A DNA stretch of 64,000 nucleotides from NCBI RefSeq assembly GCF_021341665.1, contig NZ_JAJTTH010000003.1, positions 558,001 through 622,000 on the forward strand. Reading direction: 5' to 3'. This DNA is from Pseudomonas sp. Au-Pse12 (lineage in GTDB: Bacteria > Pseudomonadota > Gammaproteobacteria > Pseudomonadales > Pseudomonadaceae). Position 1 is the stretch's first letter, and the number at the start of each line of letters is the position of its first letter. Shown here one piece after another: positions 1 to 11,843 of this stretch. Under the pieces are notes generated by a model. That model saw nothing but the letters and a program-made list of their open reading frames with translations, was not told the origin of the DNA and ran no database searches. Made by a program: the position numbers and the translations under genes.

Positions 1-2
1 AC

Positions 3-377
3 AAGTATGGCGTCGACGGTGGCGGTACCGTTTACGTAGCCAACTCCGTGCAGATCTCCGACTTCGTTGGCGAAGACGAGAAGTCCTGGCAGGCTCGCTA
101 CGACCTGAACATGGCCTCCTTTGGCGTACCTGGCCTGAGCTTCATGACTCGTTACATTCGCGGCACCAACGTTACCGTTGCCGACTCCAGCGATGGCAAA
201 GAGCACGAGTGGGACGTGGAAGCCAAGTACGTGCTGCAAGAAGGCCCAGCTAAAGACCTGTCCTTCCGCCTGCGTAATGCCATCTACCGTGGCAGCAACG
301 CCGATTACCGTGCAACCAACTACGACAACCTGAACGACCTGCGTCTGATCGTAGAGTACCCGCTGAGCATCTTGTAA
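3..377 (+). CDS. OprD-family outer membrane porin, C-terminal part
   Basis: An open frame enters from the left edge and ends at the TAA at 375-377. About 124 residues are visible. They alternate short amphipathic beta-strand stretches with loops (for example LSFMTRYIRG and DLSFRLRNAIYRG) and end in LRLIVEYPLSIL, the terminal strand typical of Pseudomonas OprD/Opd substrate-specific porins. Proteins of this family sit in the outer membrane and take up amino acids, peptides or carboxylates; the substrate cannot be told from this fragment. The start, signal peptide and most of the barrel lie outside the window. A strong terminator follows at 423-455, so this is the last gene of its transcript. 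Confidence 0.85.
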   Translation, partial: KYGVDGGGTVYVANSVQISDFVGEDEKSWQARYDLNMASFGVPGLSFMTRYIRGTNVTVADSSDGKEHEWDVEAKYVLQEGPAKDLSFRLRNAIYRGSNADYRATNYDNLNDLRLIVEYPLSIL

Positions 378-422
378 TATCGCTGCCCAGCTGATTGCGT
401 TAACGCGCAATACTAATAAAAG

Positions 423-455
423 CCGCCGCCCCTAATCAGGGCGGCGGTTTTTTTT
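423..455 (+). terminator. Rho-independent terminator of the porin gene
   Basis: A perfect 9-bp GC stem (CCGCCGCCC / GGGCGGCGG) with a 7-nt loop is followed by eight T residues. It lies 46 bases after the porin stop. Confidence 0.9.
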
Positions 456-560
456 GCCAATGAAAAGCATCAGGCAAAGCAGCCAATTAAATAGCAAGCT
501 AACTAATAGGGTAATCAACGATAGTTACTCGCCCCACTAATTGTCATTGGCGAGCGCCCG

Positions 561-590
561 AAAACAAACAAGGGGCTGATAGCCCCTTGT
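561..590 (-). terminator. Rho-independent terminator downstream of mscS
   Basis: On the minus strand a 9-bp stem (CAAGGGGCT / AGCCCCTTG) with a 3-nt loop is followed by TTTGTTTT. It lies about 45 bases after the mscS stop. Confidence 0.75.
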
Positions 591-635
591 CTTGAACAAC
601 ACTAGTTGACCGAATGGCCAAGTCATAAAACTGAC

Positions 636-1478
636 TTATTGCGTTGCTGTTTCCTGAACCACGCGAATGACCCGCTGTGGAAAGGGAATATCAATTCCCG
701 CCGCCTTCAAGCGATCACGGGACAACTCATTGAACCGGAACATCACATCCCAGTAATCCGCCGTCTTGACCCACACCCGCAATGACAGGGTAATCGAGCT
801 GTCGCCCAGAGTGGAAACCACCGCTACCGGCGCCGGGTCAGCCAGTACACGCTCATCCTTGGCCAGCTCCAGCAACACTTCACGGGCCTTCTGCAGGTCC
901 GCGTCATAATCCACACCCACGTCAAACACCACCTTGCGGGTCGGCTGACGGTTGTAGTTGGTGATGATGCCGTTGGACAGGTTGCCGTTGGGCACGATCA
1001 CCGTCTTGTTGTCACCGGTACGCAGCACCGTGTGGAAGATCTGAATGCTGTCCACGCTGCCGCTGATGCCTTGGGCTTCAATGAAGTCACCAATGCGGAA
1101 CGGGCGGAACAACAGGATCAACACCCCGCCGGCAAAGTTCGCCAGGCTGCCTTGCAGAGCCAGGCCAATGGCCAGGCCGGCAGCACCGATTGCAGCCACA
1201 AAGGAGGTGGTTTCGACACCGATCATCGAAGCCACGCTGACGATCAGCAGCACCTTGAGAATGATGTTGGCCAGGCTGCTGATAAAGCCTTGCAGCGCCA
1301 GGTCGGCATTGCGCAGGGCCAGCAACTTGCCCACTTTATGGGTCAGCTTGTTGATCAACCACCAGCCGATGGCCAGGGTGATGACGGCCAGCAGCACCCG
1401 GCTGCCGTATTCCATGATCATGGGAATCCAGGCTTGGGAGGCCCGGACCAGGTTGTCTACTTCAGCGTTCAAATCCAT
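636..1478 (-). CDS. mscS: Small-conductance mechanosensitive channel, MscS family
   Basis: The product has 280 residues, close to E. coli MscS (286). It protects cells from hypo-osmotic shock by opening a heptameric inner-membrane pore. Three hydrophobic segments lie at about residues 20-45, 60-85 and 90-120. The third carries the Gly/Ala-rich pore helix (AAIGAAGLAIGLALQGSLANFAGGV) diagnostic of MscS. The beta-domain follows (FRPFRIGDFIEAQGISGSV, then VPNGNLSNGIITNY) and a mixed alpha/beta C-terminal domain ends the protein. It stands alone upstream of a terminator. In P. aeruginosa the orthologue also neighbours yajQ, which supports the assignment. Confidence 0.92.
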   Translation of the reverse strand: MDLNAEVDNLVRASQAWIPMIMEYGSRVLLAVITLAIGWWLINKLTHKVGKLLALRNADLALQGFISSLANIILKVLLIVSVASMIGVETTSFVAAIGAAGLAIGLALQGSLANFAGGVLILLFRPFRIGDFIEAQGISGSVDSIQIFHTVLRTGDNKTVIVPNGNLSNGIITNYNRQPTRKVVFDVGVDYDADLQKAREVLLELAKDERVLADPAPVAVVSTLGDSSITLSLRVWVKTADYWDVMFRFNELSRDRLKAAGIDIPFPQRVIRVVQETATQ

Positions 1479-1614
1479 CTATTTCTCCAGATGCCCGGGG
1501 TTGCGGCGTACATGACTGACGGGCAGAACGATCGACTCCGCGGCAGCTCAATCGTTTCTGCCATTACTCCGGCCTCGGACGCCAATAAGCTCTAGAGGTT
1601 CCCGGAGACGCCGA

Positions 1615-2100
1615 TCAATCGCGGAAGTTGTTGAATTGCAGCGGCATGCCGAACTCTTTGGCACGCAGGGCCGCGATAGCCTCTTGCAGGTCGTCGCGCT
1701 TCTTGCCGGTAACCCGTACCTGCTCGCCCTGAATGGCGGCCTGCACTTTCAGCTTGGCATCCTTGATATGAGCGACGATTTTCTTCGCCAGCTCCTTATC
1801 GATACCTTCCTTGAGGACCGCTTCCTGCTTCATCACCTTGCCCGAGGCATAGGCGTCCTTGACCTCCAGGCACTGCACGTCGATCTTGCGCTTGACCAGG
1901 GCCAGCTTGAGGATCTCGATCATCGCTTCCAGCTGGAACTCGGCCTCGGCGGTCAGGTTGACCGTCAGTTCCTTTTCCTTGAACTCGAAGCTGCCCTTGC
2001 CCTTCAGGTCGTAGCGGCGGTCCAGTTCCTTGACGGCGTTTTCCACCGCGTTGGTGACTTCGTGCTTGTCCAGTTCGGATACCACGTCAAACGACGGCAT
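1615..2100 (-). CDS. yajQ: YajQ-family cyclic-di-GMP-binding protein
   Basis: The 161-residue product matches the usual YajQ length (about 160). It starts [15 protein letters not shown] and carries the family signatures [18 protein letters not shown] and [14 protein letters not shown]. The fold is two ferredoxin-like domains that bind nucleotides. Members in Xanthomonas and Pseudomonas bind c-di-GMP and act as co-regulators of virulence genes; in P. fluorescens YajQ has been linked to phage gene expression. It is a cytosolic protein. It is divergent from panE, with a minus-strand TATAAT at 2175-2180 in the shared intergenic region. Confidence 0.93.
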   Translation of the reverse strand: MPSFDVVSELDKHEVTNAVENAVKELDRRYDLKGKGSFEFKEKELTVNLTAEAEFQLEAMIEILKLALVKRKIDVQCLEVKDAYASGKVMKQEAVLKEGIDKELAKKIVAHIKDAKLKVQAAIQGEQVRVTGKKRDDLQEAIAALRAKEFGMPLQFNNFRD

Positions 2101-2174
2101 GTAATCTCTCCAAAATAAAAAGGGGCCTGTTCAAAACATCGAACACGCCCGGCTTGCGGTTAAAATCCGCGCTC

Positions 2175-2180
2175 ATTATA
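2175..2180 (-). promoter_or_regulatory. Candidate -10 box for yajQ
   Basis: The minus strand reads TATAAT, a perfect sigma-70 -10 hexamer, 75 bases upstream of the yajQ start. No clear -35 box lies 16-18 bases further upstream, so the call rests on the -10 box alone. Confidence 0.35.
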
Positions 2181-2219
2181 ACGGGTCTTTCCCCTCCTTC
2201 ACCGCGTGCCCTCCCCTGA

Positions 2220-3161
<942 letters not shown>

Positions 3162-3206
3162 GCAGCGGCTACGCTGCCCACTTGCTCATTTCCAGCGATA
3201 TAGCCG

Positions 3207-5243
3207 ATGCCATTGCGCCAGCGCCTCGAAAACCTGCCGGTGGGCCAGAAGCTCCTGGCCGCCCTGCTTGTCCTGCTGACCACCGTACTGCTGGTCGCCA
3301 ACCTGACCTTTATCAGTGCCGCCTACTGGATCTCCCAGGAAAGCATGGCACCCCAGGCGCTGCAGACCATCGGCCGGCTGGTGTCCAACCCGGCCCTGGC
3401 CACACAGGCACTGAACTCCCCGGAAGAGGCGCAGAAGCTGCTCGACGAACTCGACAGCTACAGCCCGCTGCGGGCTGCCGCCCTGTATGACGGCAAGGGG
3501 CAGCGCCTGGCCCAGTTGCAACACGGCGAACACCTCAAGCTGCCTGAGCGCTACCGGCACATCGAAGCCTGGCAAATGACCGAGTTCCGCAGCAATCAGG
3601 TGATCGCCCTGCCCCGTCCGGGCCAGGCTTCGGGGCACCTGCTGCTGGTGGCCACCAGCGAACTGCCGATGGCCTTCTATACCGGGACCCTCACCGCGAG
3701 CCTGGGAATCCTGATCTTCAGCGTATTGCTGTGGCTGGTCATCGCCCGGCAGATCAAGCGCCTGATCACCCAACCGATCCATCAGCTCGAAGAGCTGTCG
3801 CGCCAGGTGACGCGCGAAGAGAACTACGCCCTGCGCGCTGCCCGCGGCAACCACGATGAAATCGGCAGCCTGGCGGAAGCCTTCAACACCATGCTGTCGC
3901 GTATCGAAGCCCGCGAGCAGCAGCTCAAACGCGCCCGGGACGACTCCCAGGCAGCCTACGATCAAGCCCAGGGGCTGGCGGAGGAAACCCGTCACACCAA
4001 CCGCAAGCTCGAACTGGAAGTCCAGGTGCGCAGCAAGATCGAGAAAAAACTCACCGGCTTCCAGAACTACCTCAACAGCATCATCGACTCGATGCCCTCG
4101 GCACTGATCGCCCTGGATGAACAGCTGTACGTCACCCAGTGGAATCAGGAAGCCAGCGCCCTGTCCGGCACACGTCTCGACGAAGCCCTGAACCAGCCGA
4201 TTTTCCTCGCCTTCGAACCGCTCAAGCCGTTCCTGCCGCAACTCAAGGAAACCGTCGAGCAGCACACGGTGACCAAGGTCGAGCGGGTTACCTGGTTCAA
4301 GGATGACGAACCCAAGCACTACGCCCTGACCTTCTACCCACTGATGGGCGGTGCCGGTCGCGGGGTGGTCATTCGTATCGACGACATCACCCAGCGCCTG
4401 TCACTGGAAGAAATGATGGTGCAATCGGAGAAGATGCTCTCGGTCGGCGGCCTTGCAGCCGGCATGGCCCATGAGATCAACAACCCGCTGGGGGCGATCC
4501 TGCACAACGTGCAGAACATTCGCCGACGGCTGTCTCCCGAGCTGCCGAAGAACCTCGAACACGCACAACAGATCGGCGTCGAACTGCACACCGTCAACCG
4601 CTACCTGGAAAGCCGCGAAGTGCCGCAGTTGCTCGATGGCATTCAACAGGCCGGCGCGCGGGCGGCGAAGATCGTCACCCACATGCTCAGCTTCAGCCGC
4701 CGCAGCAACCGGCAAATGGCCCCTTGCGACCTGCCGGCGCTGATCGACCAGGCGCTGGAGATCGCCAGTAACGACTTCGACCTGGCCATCGGCTTCGACT
4801 TCAAGGGGCAGGCGATCGTTCGCCAGTTCGACCCGAACCTGGGCCCGGTTCCCGGCACCGCCAACGAGCTGGAGCAAGTGCTGCTCAACCTGTTGAAGAA
4901 CGCCGCCCAGGCCATCCACCAACGTGAAGACGATAGCGAACCGGGCCGCATCATCCTGCGCACCCGGCTAAATCCCCCCTGGGCGGAAATCCAGGTGGAA
5001 GACAACGGCATCGGCATGAGCGAGAGCGTGCGCAAACGCACCTTCGAACCCTTCTTCACCACCAAGGAAATCGGTCAGGGCACCGGGCTCGGCCTGTCTG
5101 TGTCGTATTTCATCATCACCAACAACCACAAGGGGCAAATGGAAGTGCAGTCCACCCGCGGCCAGGGCACCTGCTTCACCTTGCGCCTGCCCCTGGCCAG
5201 CAGCCAGCCCCCGGTCCAAGAACCGCTACCACTGGAGAACTGA
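3207..5243 (+). CDS. Membrane sensor histidine kinase (PA4398-like), no adjacent response regulator
   Basis: The 678-residue inner-membrane sensor kinase has a TM helix at about 17-40, a periplasmic region of about 120 residues, and a second TM at about 163-182. HAMP (about 183-235), a coiled coil (235-285) and a PAS domain (about 285-400) follow. The phosphoacceptor box is GGLAAGMAHEINNPL with His422. The catalytic domain has an N box (ELEQVLLNLLKNAAQAI), G1 (VEDNGIGM) and G2 (GTGLGLSVSY). No response regulator lies nearby, so it is an orphan kinase in this context. Gene order (yajQ, panE, kinase, adenosyltransferase, mutT, argJ) matches the PA4395-PA4402 region as I remember it; PA4398 affects swarming and biofilm in P. 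aeruginosa. The signal sensed is unknown. Confidence 0.85.
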   Translation: MPLRQRLENLPVGQKLLAALLVLLTTVLLVANLTFISAAYWISQESMAPQALQTIGRLVSNPALATQALNSPEEAQKLLDELDSYSPLRAAALYDGKGQRLAQLQHGEHLKLPERYRHIEAWQMTEFRSNQVIALPRPGQASGHLLLVATSELPMAFYTGTLTASLGILIFSVLLWLVIARQIKRLITQPIHQLEELSRQVTREENYALRAARGNHDEIGSLAEAFNTMLSRIEAREQQLKRARDDSQAAYDQAQGLAEETRHTNRKLELEVQVRSKIEKKLTGFQNYLNSIIDSMPSALIALDEQLYVTQWNQEASALSGTRLDEALNQPIFLAFEPLKPFLPQLKETVEQHTVTKVERVTWFKDDEPKHYALTFYPLMGGAGRGVVIRIDDITQRLSLEEMMVQSEKMLSVGGLAAGMAHEINNPLGAILHNVQNIRRRLSPELPKNLEHAQQIGVELHTVNRYLESREVPQLLDGIQQAGARAAKIVTHMLSFSRRSNRQMAPCDLPALIDQALEIASNDFDLAIGFDFKGQAIVRQFDPNLGPVPGTANELEQVLLNLLKNAAQAIHQREDDSEPGRIILRTRLNPPWAEIQVEDNGIGMSESVRKRTFEPFFTTKEIGQGTGLGLSVSYFIITNNHKGQMEVQSTRGQGTCFTLRLPLASSQPPVQEPLPLEN

Positions 5244-5245
5244 AC

Positions 5246-5821
5246 ATGGGTTTTCGCTTGTCGAAGATTTACACCCGCACCGGCGACAAAGGCGAAACCG
5301 GCTTGGGCGATGGCCGCCGGGTGCCCAAGGATCACCCTCGGGTCGAAGCCATTGGCGAGGTCGATACCCTGAACAGCCAGCTGGGCTTGCTCCTGGCGGG
5401 CCTGAGCGAACAGAGCGGCGCCTGTCCGGGGCTGGAGGAAGTGATTACCGTGCTGACGCCCTGCCAGCATCGGTTGTTCGACCTTGGCGGCGAACTGGCG
5501 ATGCCGGTCTATCAGGCGCTCAACGAGGCCGAAGTGCAGCGTCTGGAGGCGGCCATCGATGGGTGGAACGAGGAATTGGGGCCCCTGGAGAACTTCATCC
5601 TGCCCGGCGGCTCGGCGCTGATCGCCCAGGCCCATGTTTGCCGCAGCCTGGCCCGCAGCGCTGAACGTCGCTGCCAGCACCTGAATGCCGTGGAACCCTT
5701 GCAAGGCGTCGGGCTGGCCTACATCAATCGCCTGTCGGACCTGCTGTTTGTCGCGGCACGACTGATAGCCAAACGCCAGGGCATCGCGGAAATCCTCTGG
5801 CAAGCTGCCGACAAACCCTGA
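5246..5821 (+). CDS. PduO-type cob(I)alamin adenosyltransferase
   Basis: The 191-residue cytosolic enzyme transfers the adenosyl group of ATP to cob(I)alamin or cob(I)yrinate diamide, making the adenosylcobalamin cofactor. The N-terminal ATP motif is complete (KIYTRTGDKGETGLGDG, residues 6-22), followed by EAIGEVDTLNSQLG. The C-terminal helix carries ARSAERRCQHL with the conserved arginine/glutamate cluster. It starts two bases after the stop of the sensor kinase gene, so the two are probably cotranscribed; no functional link is obvious. Length and motifs fit the PduO rather than the CobA family. Confidence 0.92.
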   Translation: MGFRLSKIYTRTGDKGETGLGDGRRVPKDHPRVEAIGEVDTLNSQLGLLLAGLSEQSGACPGLEEVITVLTPCQHRLFDLGGELAMPVYQALNEAEVQRLEAAIDGWNEELGPLENFILPGGSALIAQAHVCRSLARSAERRCQHLNAVEPLQGVGLAYINRLSDLLFVAARLIAKRQGIAEILWQAADKP

Positions 5822-5828
5822 TCACACG

Positions 5829-5904
5829 GCTGGCCGGCGAAAGGGCCCGCAAACATCTGGGCGCCCCTTCGCTGGCAAGCCAGCCCCCGTATAAAGCACG
5901 GGGG
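5829..5904. repeat. REP-like inverted repeat between convergent genes
   Basis: The sequence holds imperfect facing arms (GGCCGGCGAAAGGG and CCCCTTCGCTGGC) ending in GCAAGCCAG, resembling a degenerate Pseudomonas REP pair. A second palindrome follows at 884-904 of this kilobase (CCCCCGT / ACGGGGG, 7-nt loop). Both lie between convergent genes and could serve as a transcription barrier, though neither has a long T run. Confidence 0.5.
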
Positions 5905-5910
5905 ATATCT

Positions 5911-6855
5911 TCAGCCCTGTGGCCAGAAGGCGCGGATACCGGCGACACCTTGAGCTCCGGCTTCCCAGGCTTGCCGAGACTCGGCAGGCCCCACGCCACC
6001 CAGCAGATACACAGGCTTGTTGAAGCCGCTGATCAACTGCTGCGCCTGTTGCCAGCCCAGAGGCTGTGCATCAGGGTGGGTCTGGGTCGGCTGCACCGGG
6101 GACAGGGTCACGAAGTCCACATCCATCTGCTGAGCCAGGGACAGCTCCTCAGCGTTATGACAGGACGCCGCCAACCAGCGGTCCCTGCCAAATGGCCGTC
6201 CGGCGCTGGCGTACTTGCGCAATTGCGCCGCTGTGATGTGCCAGCCCGCAGAGGGGAAATCCCCCAGCCATTCGAATGGCCCCTTGAGCATCAACTGCGC
6301 CTTGCCAGCACACAGGCCCACCGCGTCCACCGCCAGGTCGCGGTATTGCGGATCGTAGCCACCCGGGGCGCGCAACTGAATCAGCTTGCAGCCCTGGGCA
6401 ATGGCCTTTTGCATGCCGCGCAGCAGGGTCGGGGTTTCCAGGCCTTCAGGGGTAATCAGGTATTCGGCCGGCAGGCGCGCGGCAGCGACAATCGGCTGAT
6501 TGGCCGCGGGAAATTCATAGTCGGCCAGTTCACGCGCCGTGACCCAAGCCAGGGGCTGTCCTTCTGCACCATGGGGTTCGCCGCTGAACGCCGAAACCTC
6601 CCAGACATCCAGTAACACCTGTTTGTCCGGGTAATCGTGCTGCACTTTGATCAGTGGGCGCGCCGCTGTCACGGCAATCCCCAGCTCTTCCTGCAGCTCG
6701 CGGGTCAGCGCCGCTTCGACCGTTTCCTCGGCCTCGACCTTGCCGCCGGGGAATTCCCACAGGCCACCTTGATGTTGAGTATCGGCACGCCGGGCAATCA
6801 GGATTTTGCCGTGGGCATCCCGGATAACGGCCGCAGCCACATGGACTCGTTTCAC
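5911..6855 (-). CDS. mutT: Nudix hydrolase (MutT-type) fused to a thiamine-phosphate-synthase/TenI-like domain
   Basis: This 314-residue protein has two domains. Residues 1-130 form a MutT Nudix domain with a complete Nudix box (GGKVEAEETVEAALTRELQEELGI, around residues 37-60), expected to hydrolyse 8-oxo-dGTP and limit mutation. Residues 140-314 resemble the ThiE/TenI TIM barrel (LIQLRAPG, HITAAQL, DFVTLSPVQPTQTHP, LLGGVGP). This fusion is common in Pseudomonas. The barrel lacks a clearly complete ThiE phosphate/pyrimidine site, so thiamine synthesis is doubtful. The start is GTG at 6855, preceded by AGAGGAAA; it encodes the canonical KRVHVAAAVI start of the domain. Confidence 0.9.
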   Translation of the reverse strand: MKRVHVAAAVIRDAHGKILIARRADTQHQGGLWEFPGGKVEAEETVEAALTRELQEELGIAVTAARPLIKVQHDYPDKQVLLDVWEVSAFSGEPHGAEGQPLAWVTARELADYEFPAANQPIVAAARLPAEYLITPEGLETPTLLRGMQKAIAQGCKLIQLRAPGGYDPQYRDLAVDAVGLCAGKAQLMLKGPFEWLGDFPSAGWHITAAQLRKYASAGRPFGRDRWLAASCHNAEELSLAQQMDVDFVTLSPVQPTQTHPDAQPLGWQQAQQLISGFNKPVYLLGGVGPAESRQAWEAGAQGVAGIRAFWPQG

Positions 6856-6918
6856 CGCACTGTTTCCTCTAATCCGGCATGGGGCCGGGCCCTTGCGGGC
6901 CGGCCGTTAGATCTGCGC

Positions 6919-6943
6919 TTGGCCGGCAAGCCGGCTCCTACAG
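6919..6943 (+). repeat. Pseudomonas REP palindrome
   Basis: The element contains GGCCGGCAAGCCGG followed by CTCCTACAG, the core of the abundant REP element of fluorescent pseudomonads. It lies between argJ and mutT, and near-identical copies occur at 38012-38036 and, more divergent, at 15437-15459. Confidence 0.8.
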
Positions 6944-6971
6944 GGCGGGAGCGGCGTAGCCGGCCAGGTTC

Positions 6972-8189
6972 TCAAGTGCGGTATTCCGCGTTGATCTTCA
7001 CGTATTCGTGAGACAGGTCGGTGGTCCAGATGGTTTCGCTGCAAGCGCCACGGCCCAGTTCGATACGGATGGTGATTTCTTCCTGCTGCATCACTGCGGC
7101 GCCCTGGGCCTCGGTATAGCTGGCAGCACGCGCGCCGCGGCTGGCAATGCAGACCTCGCCGAGGAACACATCGATCTTGCTGACATCCAGGTCCGGTACG
7201 CCGGCACGGCCCACGGCCGCGAGGATGCGGCCCCAGTTCGGGTCGGAGGCGAACAGCGCGGTCTTGATCAATGGCGAGTGAGCCACGGTGTAACCCACGT
7301 CCAGGCATTCCTGATGAGTGGCGCCGCCGTTGACTTCAACGGTGACGAACTTGGTCGCGCCTTCGCCGTCACGGACGATGGCCTGGGCCACTTCCATGCA
7401 CACCTCGAACACCGCCTGCTTCAGGGCAGCGAACAGCGGGCCCTCGGCCTGGGTGATTTCCGGCAGCTTGGCCTGCCCGGTGGCGATCAGCATGCAGCAG
7501 TCGTTGGTGGAGGTGTCACCGTCGATGGTGATGCGGTTGAAGGACTTGTTGGCACCGTCCAGCAGCAGGTTCTGCAGCACTTCGCGGGAAACTTTGGCGT
7601 CGGTGGCGATGTAGCCAAGCATGGTGGCCATGTTCGGACGAATCATCCCTGCGCCTTTGCTGATGCCGGTCACGGTGACAGTCACGCCATCGTGCTGGAA
7701 CTGGCGGCTGGCGCCCTTGGGCAGGGTATCGGTGGTCATGATGCCAGTGGCCGCGGCGGCCCAGTTGTCCACGGACAGGTCATCCAGCGCGGCTTGCAGG
7801 GCGCCTTCGATTTTCTCCACGGGCAAAGGCTCGCCAATCACCCCGGTGGAATAAGGCAGCACGGCACTGGCATCGACTCCGGCCAGTTCGGCCAGCTTGG
7901 CGCAGGTGCGCGTCGCGGCGGCCAGGCCTGGCTCACCGGTACCGGCGTTGGCATTACCAGTATTGGTCAGCAGATAACGCACCGGGCCTTGTACCCGCTG
8001 CTTGGCCAGGATCACCGGCGCGGCGCAGAACGCATTGAGGGTGAACACACCCGCCACCGTGGAGCCTTCGGCACAGCGCATGACCACCACATCCTTGCGC
8101 CCAGGGCGCTTGATGCCGGCCGAAGCGATACCGAGTTCGAAACCGGCAACCGGGTGCAACGTAGGCAAAGGACCAAGACCAACAGCCAT
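6972..8189 (-). CDS. argJ: Bifunctional glutamate N-acetyltransferase / amino-acid acetyltransferase
   Basis: ArgJ transfers the acetyl group of N-acetylornithine to glutamate, closing the acetyl cycle of arginine synthesis, and in bifunctional forms also uses acetyl-CoA. The 405-residue chain starts [16 protein letters not shown]. The autocleavage site that yields alpha and beta chains is present ([12 protein letters not shown], cut before the Thr), as is the substrate segment [11 protein letters not shown]. An upstream in-frame ATG at 8219 would add ten residues, but the start at 8189 has a good Shine-Dalgarno (GAGGAG, 8 bases away) and fits the family N-terminus. It is downstream of secA, separated by a terminator. 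Confidence 0.96.
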   Translation of the reverse strand: MAVGLGPLPTLHPVAGFELGIASAGIKRPGRKDVVVMRCAEGSTVAGVFTLNAFCAAPVILAKQRVQGPVRYLLTNTGNANAGTGEPGLAAATRTCAKLAELAGVDASAVLPYSTGVIGEPLPVEKIEGALQAALDDLSVDNWAAAATGIMTTDTLPKGASRQFQHDGVTVTVTGISKGAGMIRPNMATMLGYIATDAKVSREVLQNLLLDGANKSFNRITIDGDTSTNDCCMLIATGQAKLPEITQAEGPLFAALKQAVFEVCMEVAQAIVRDGEGATKFVTVEVNGGATHQECLDVGYTVAHSPLIKTALFASDPNWGRILAAVGRAGVPDLDVSKIDVFLGEVCIASRGARAASYTEAQGAAVMQQEEITIRIELGRGACSETIWTTDLSHEYVKINAEYRT

Positions 8190-8250
8190 GAATGCGCTCC
8201 TCTTATCTGGTGTCTGCACCGTCGTCTCAAAAGACGGTGTCGCAAATGGA

Positions 8251-8283
8251 AAAACGCCGCGACGGCTGATGCCGTCACGGCGT
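8251..8283 (-). terminator. Rho-independent terminator of secA
   Basis: On the minus strand a long stem of about 13 bp with one mismatch (ACGCCGTGACGGC / GCCGTCGCGGCGT, 4-nt loop) is followed by TTTTCC. It lies 27 bases past the secA stop. Confidence 0.85.
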
Positions 8284-8309
8284 GGGTGTTTCAGTGTCTG
8301 GCGAGGATC

Positions 8310-11051
<2,742 letters not shown>

Positions 11052-11373
11052 ATCGGCAGGATCTTCCACACATAGGGTTGGAGGGCGGCCCCGTGAGTCG
11101 CCCGAGCAGCCCTCATGGCCGCATGCGAACGAGCATTCTACCCGGAAACGATGGTGAGGAAAGTGGCGTTATTCCACGATGCTGGCACAGCGCTGTGACG
11201 GGGCTCACTTAAAATAAGGGCTTTTTGCCGAACTTCAAGCCCATTGACCACAGAAGTTAATGATTACGATCAGCAAAGAAGCAGAAATTCGTCCAAGTCC
11301 GAAAAAGCGATGGGTCCGGCGGAGTCGGCGCTTTCTGCTACCATGGCGCCTCTGTAACTTCAGGTTTCTGATC
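11052..11373. other. Intergenic region between secA and dciA
   Basis: These 322 bases hold the divergent promoters of secA and dciA. I see a TTGACC at 11244-11249 with TACGAT 15 bases later, a suboptimal sigma-70 arrangement pointing at dciA, and an extended -10-like TGCTACCAT just before the dciA start. No small ORF with a ribosome-binding site was found. The reading frame of dciA stays open upstream to 11260, but that extension lacks family similarity. Confidence 0.4.
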
Positions 11374-11829
11374 ATGGCATTTCGCCCCCTTACGGCACGC
11401 GCACCCGCCGTTCTTCTTCGCGAAGCCAAGCCTCTGAAAGCCATACTCGGCCATGCCCAGCGCCTGGCGCATCTGCAGCGCCTGCTGGAGAGCCAGTTGC
11501 AGCCGGCCGCCCGCGAACATTGCCACGTTGCCTCCTGGCGCGAAGGCAGCCTGTTGCTGATCGTTACCGACGGCCACTGGGCGACTCGCCTGCGCTATCA
11601 GCAAAAGCGCCTGCAACGTCAATTGCAGGCCTTCAACGAGTTCACCCACCTGACGCGCATCCTGTTCAAGGTCCAGCCGCCCACTGTCCAGCAAGGCGCC
11701 GTGGGGCACACCATGGATCTTTCGAACAACGCTGCCGAAACCATCCAGGCCACGGCCGAAGGCATCAGCGATCCCAACCTGCGCGCCGCCCTGGAGCGCC
11801 TGGCCAGCCACGCCAAACCGCGGGGCTGA
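11374..11829 (+). CDS. dciA: DciA (DUF721), replicative helicase loader
   Basis: This 151-residue protein belongs to DUF721, recognised as DciA, the ancestral loader that interacts with the DnaB helicase in bacteria lacking DnaC. The start MAFRPLTARAPAVLLREAKPLKAIL at 11374 is the conserved N-terminus; the frame is open further upstream but that part is not conserved. The central KH-like DUF721 domain (LQPAAREHCHVASWREGSLLLIVTDGHWATRLRYQQKRL) covers residues 30-95. The position beside secA matches the P. aeruginosa orthologue as I recall it. It converges on the HerA-like gene with only 14 bases between stops. Confidence 0.9.
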   Translation: MAFRPLTARAPAVLLREAKPLKAILGHAQRLAHLQRLLESQLQPAAREHCHVASWREGSLLLIVTDGHWATRLRYQQKRLQRQLQAFNEFTHLTRILFKVQPPTVQQGAVGHTMDLSNNAAETIQATAEGISDPNLRAALERLASHAKPRG

Positions 11830-11843
11830 CTCAGGCCTGCGTT

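Noticed and set aside
1045..1515. Plus-strand ORFs across mscS
   Set aside because: They lie antisense to a clear MscS gene and their proteins show no domain.
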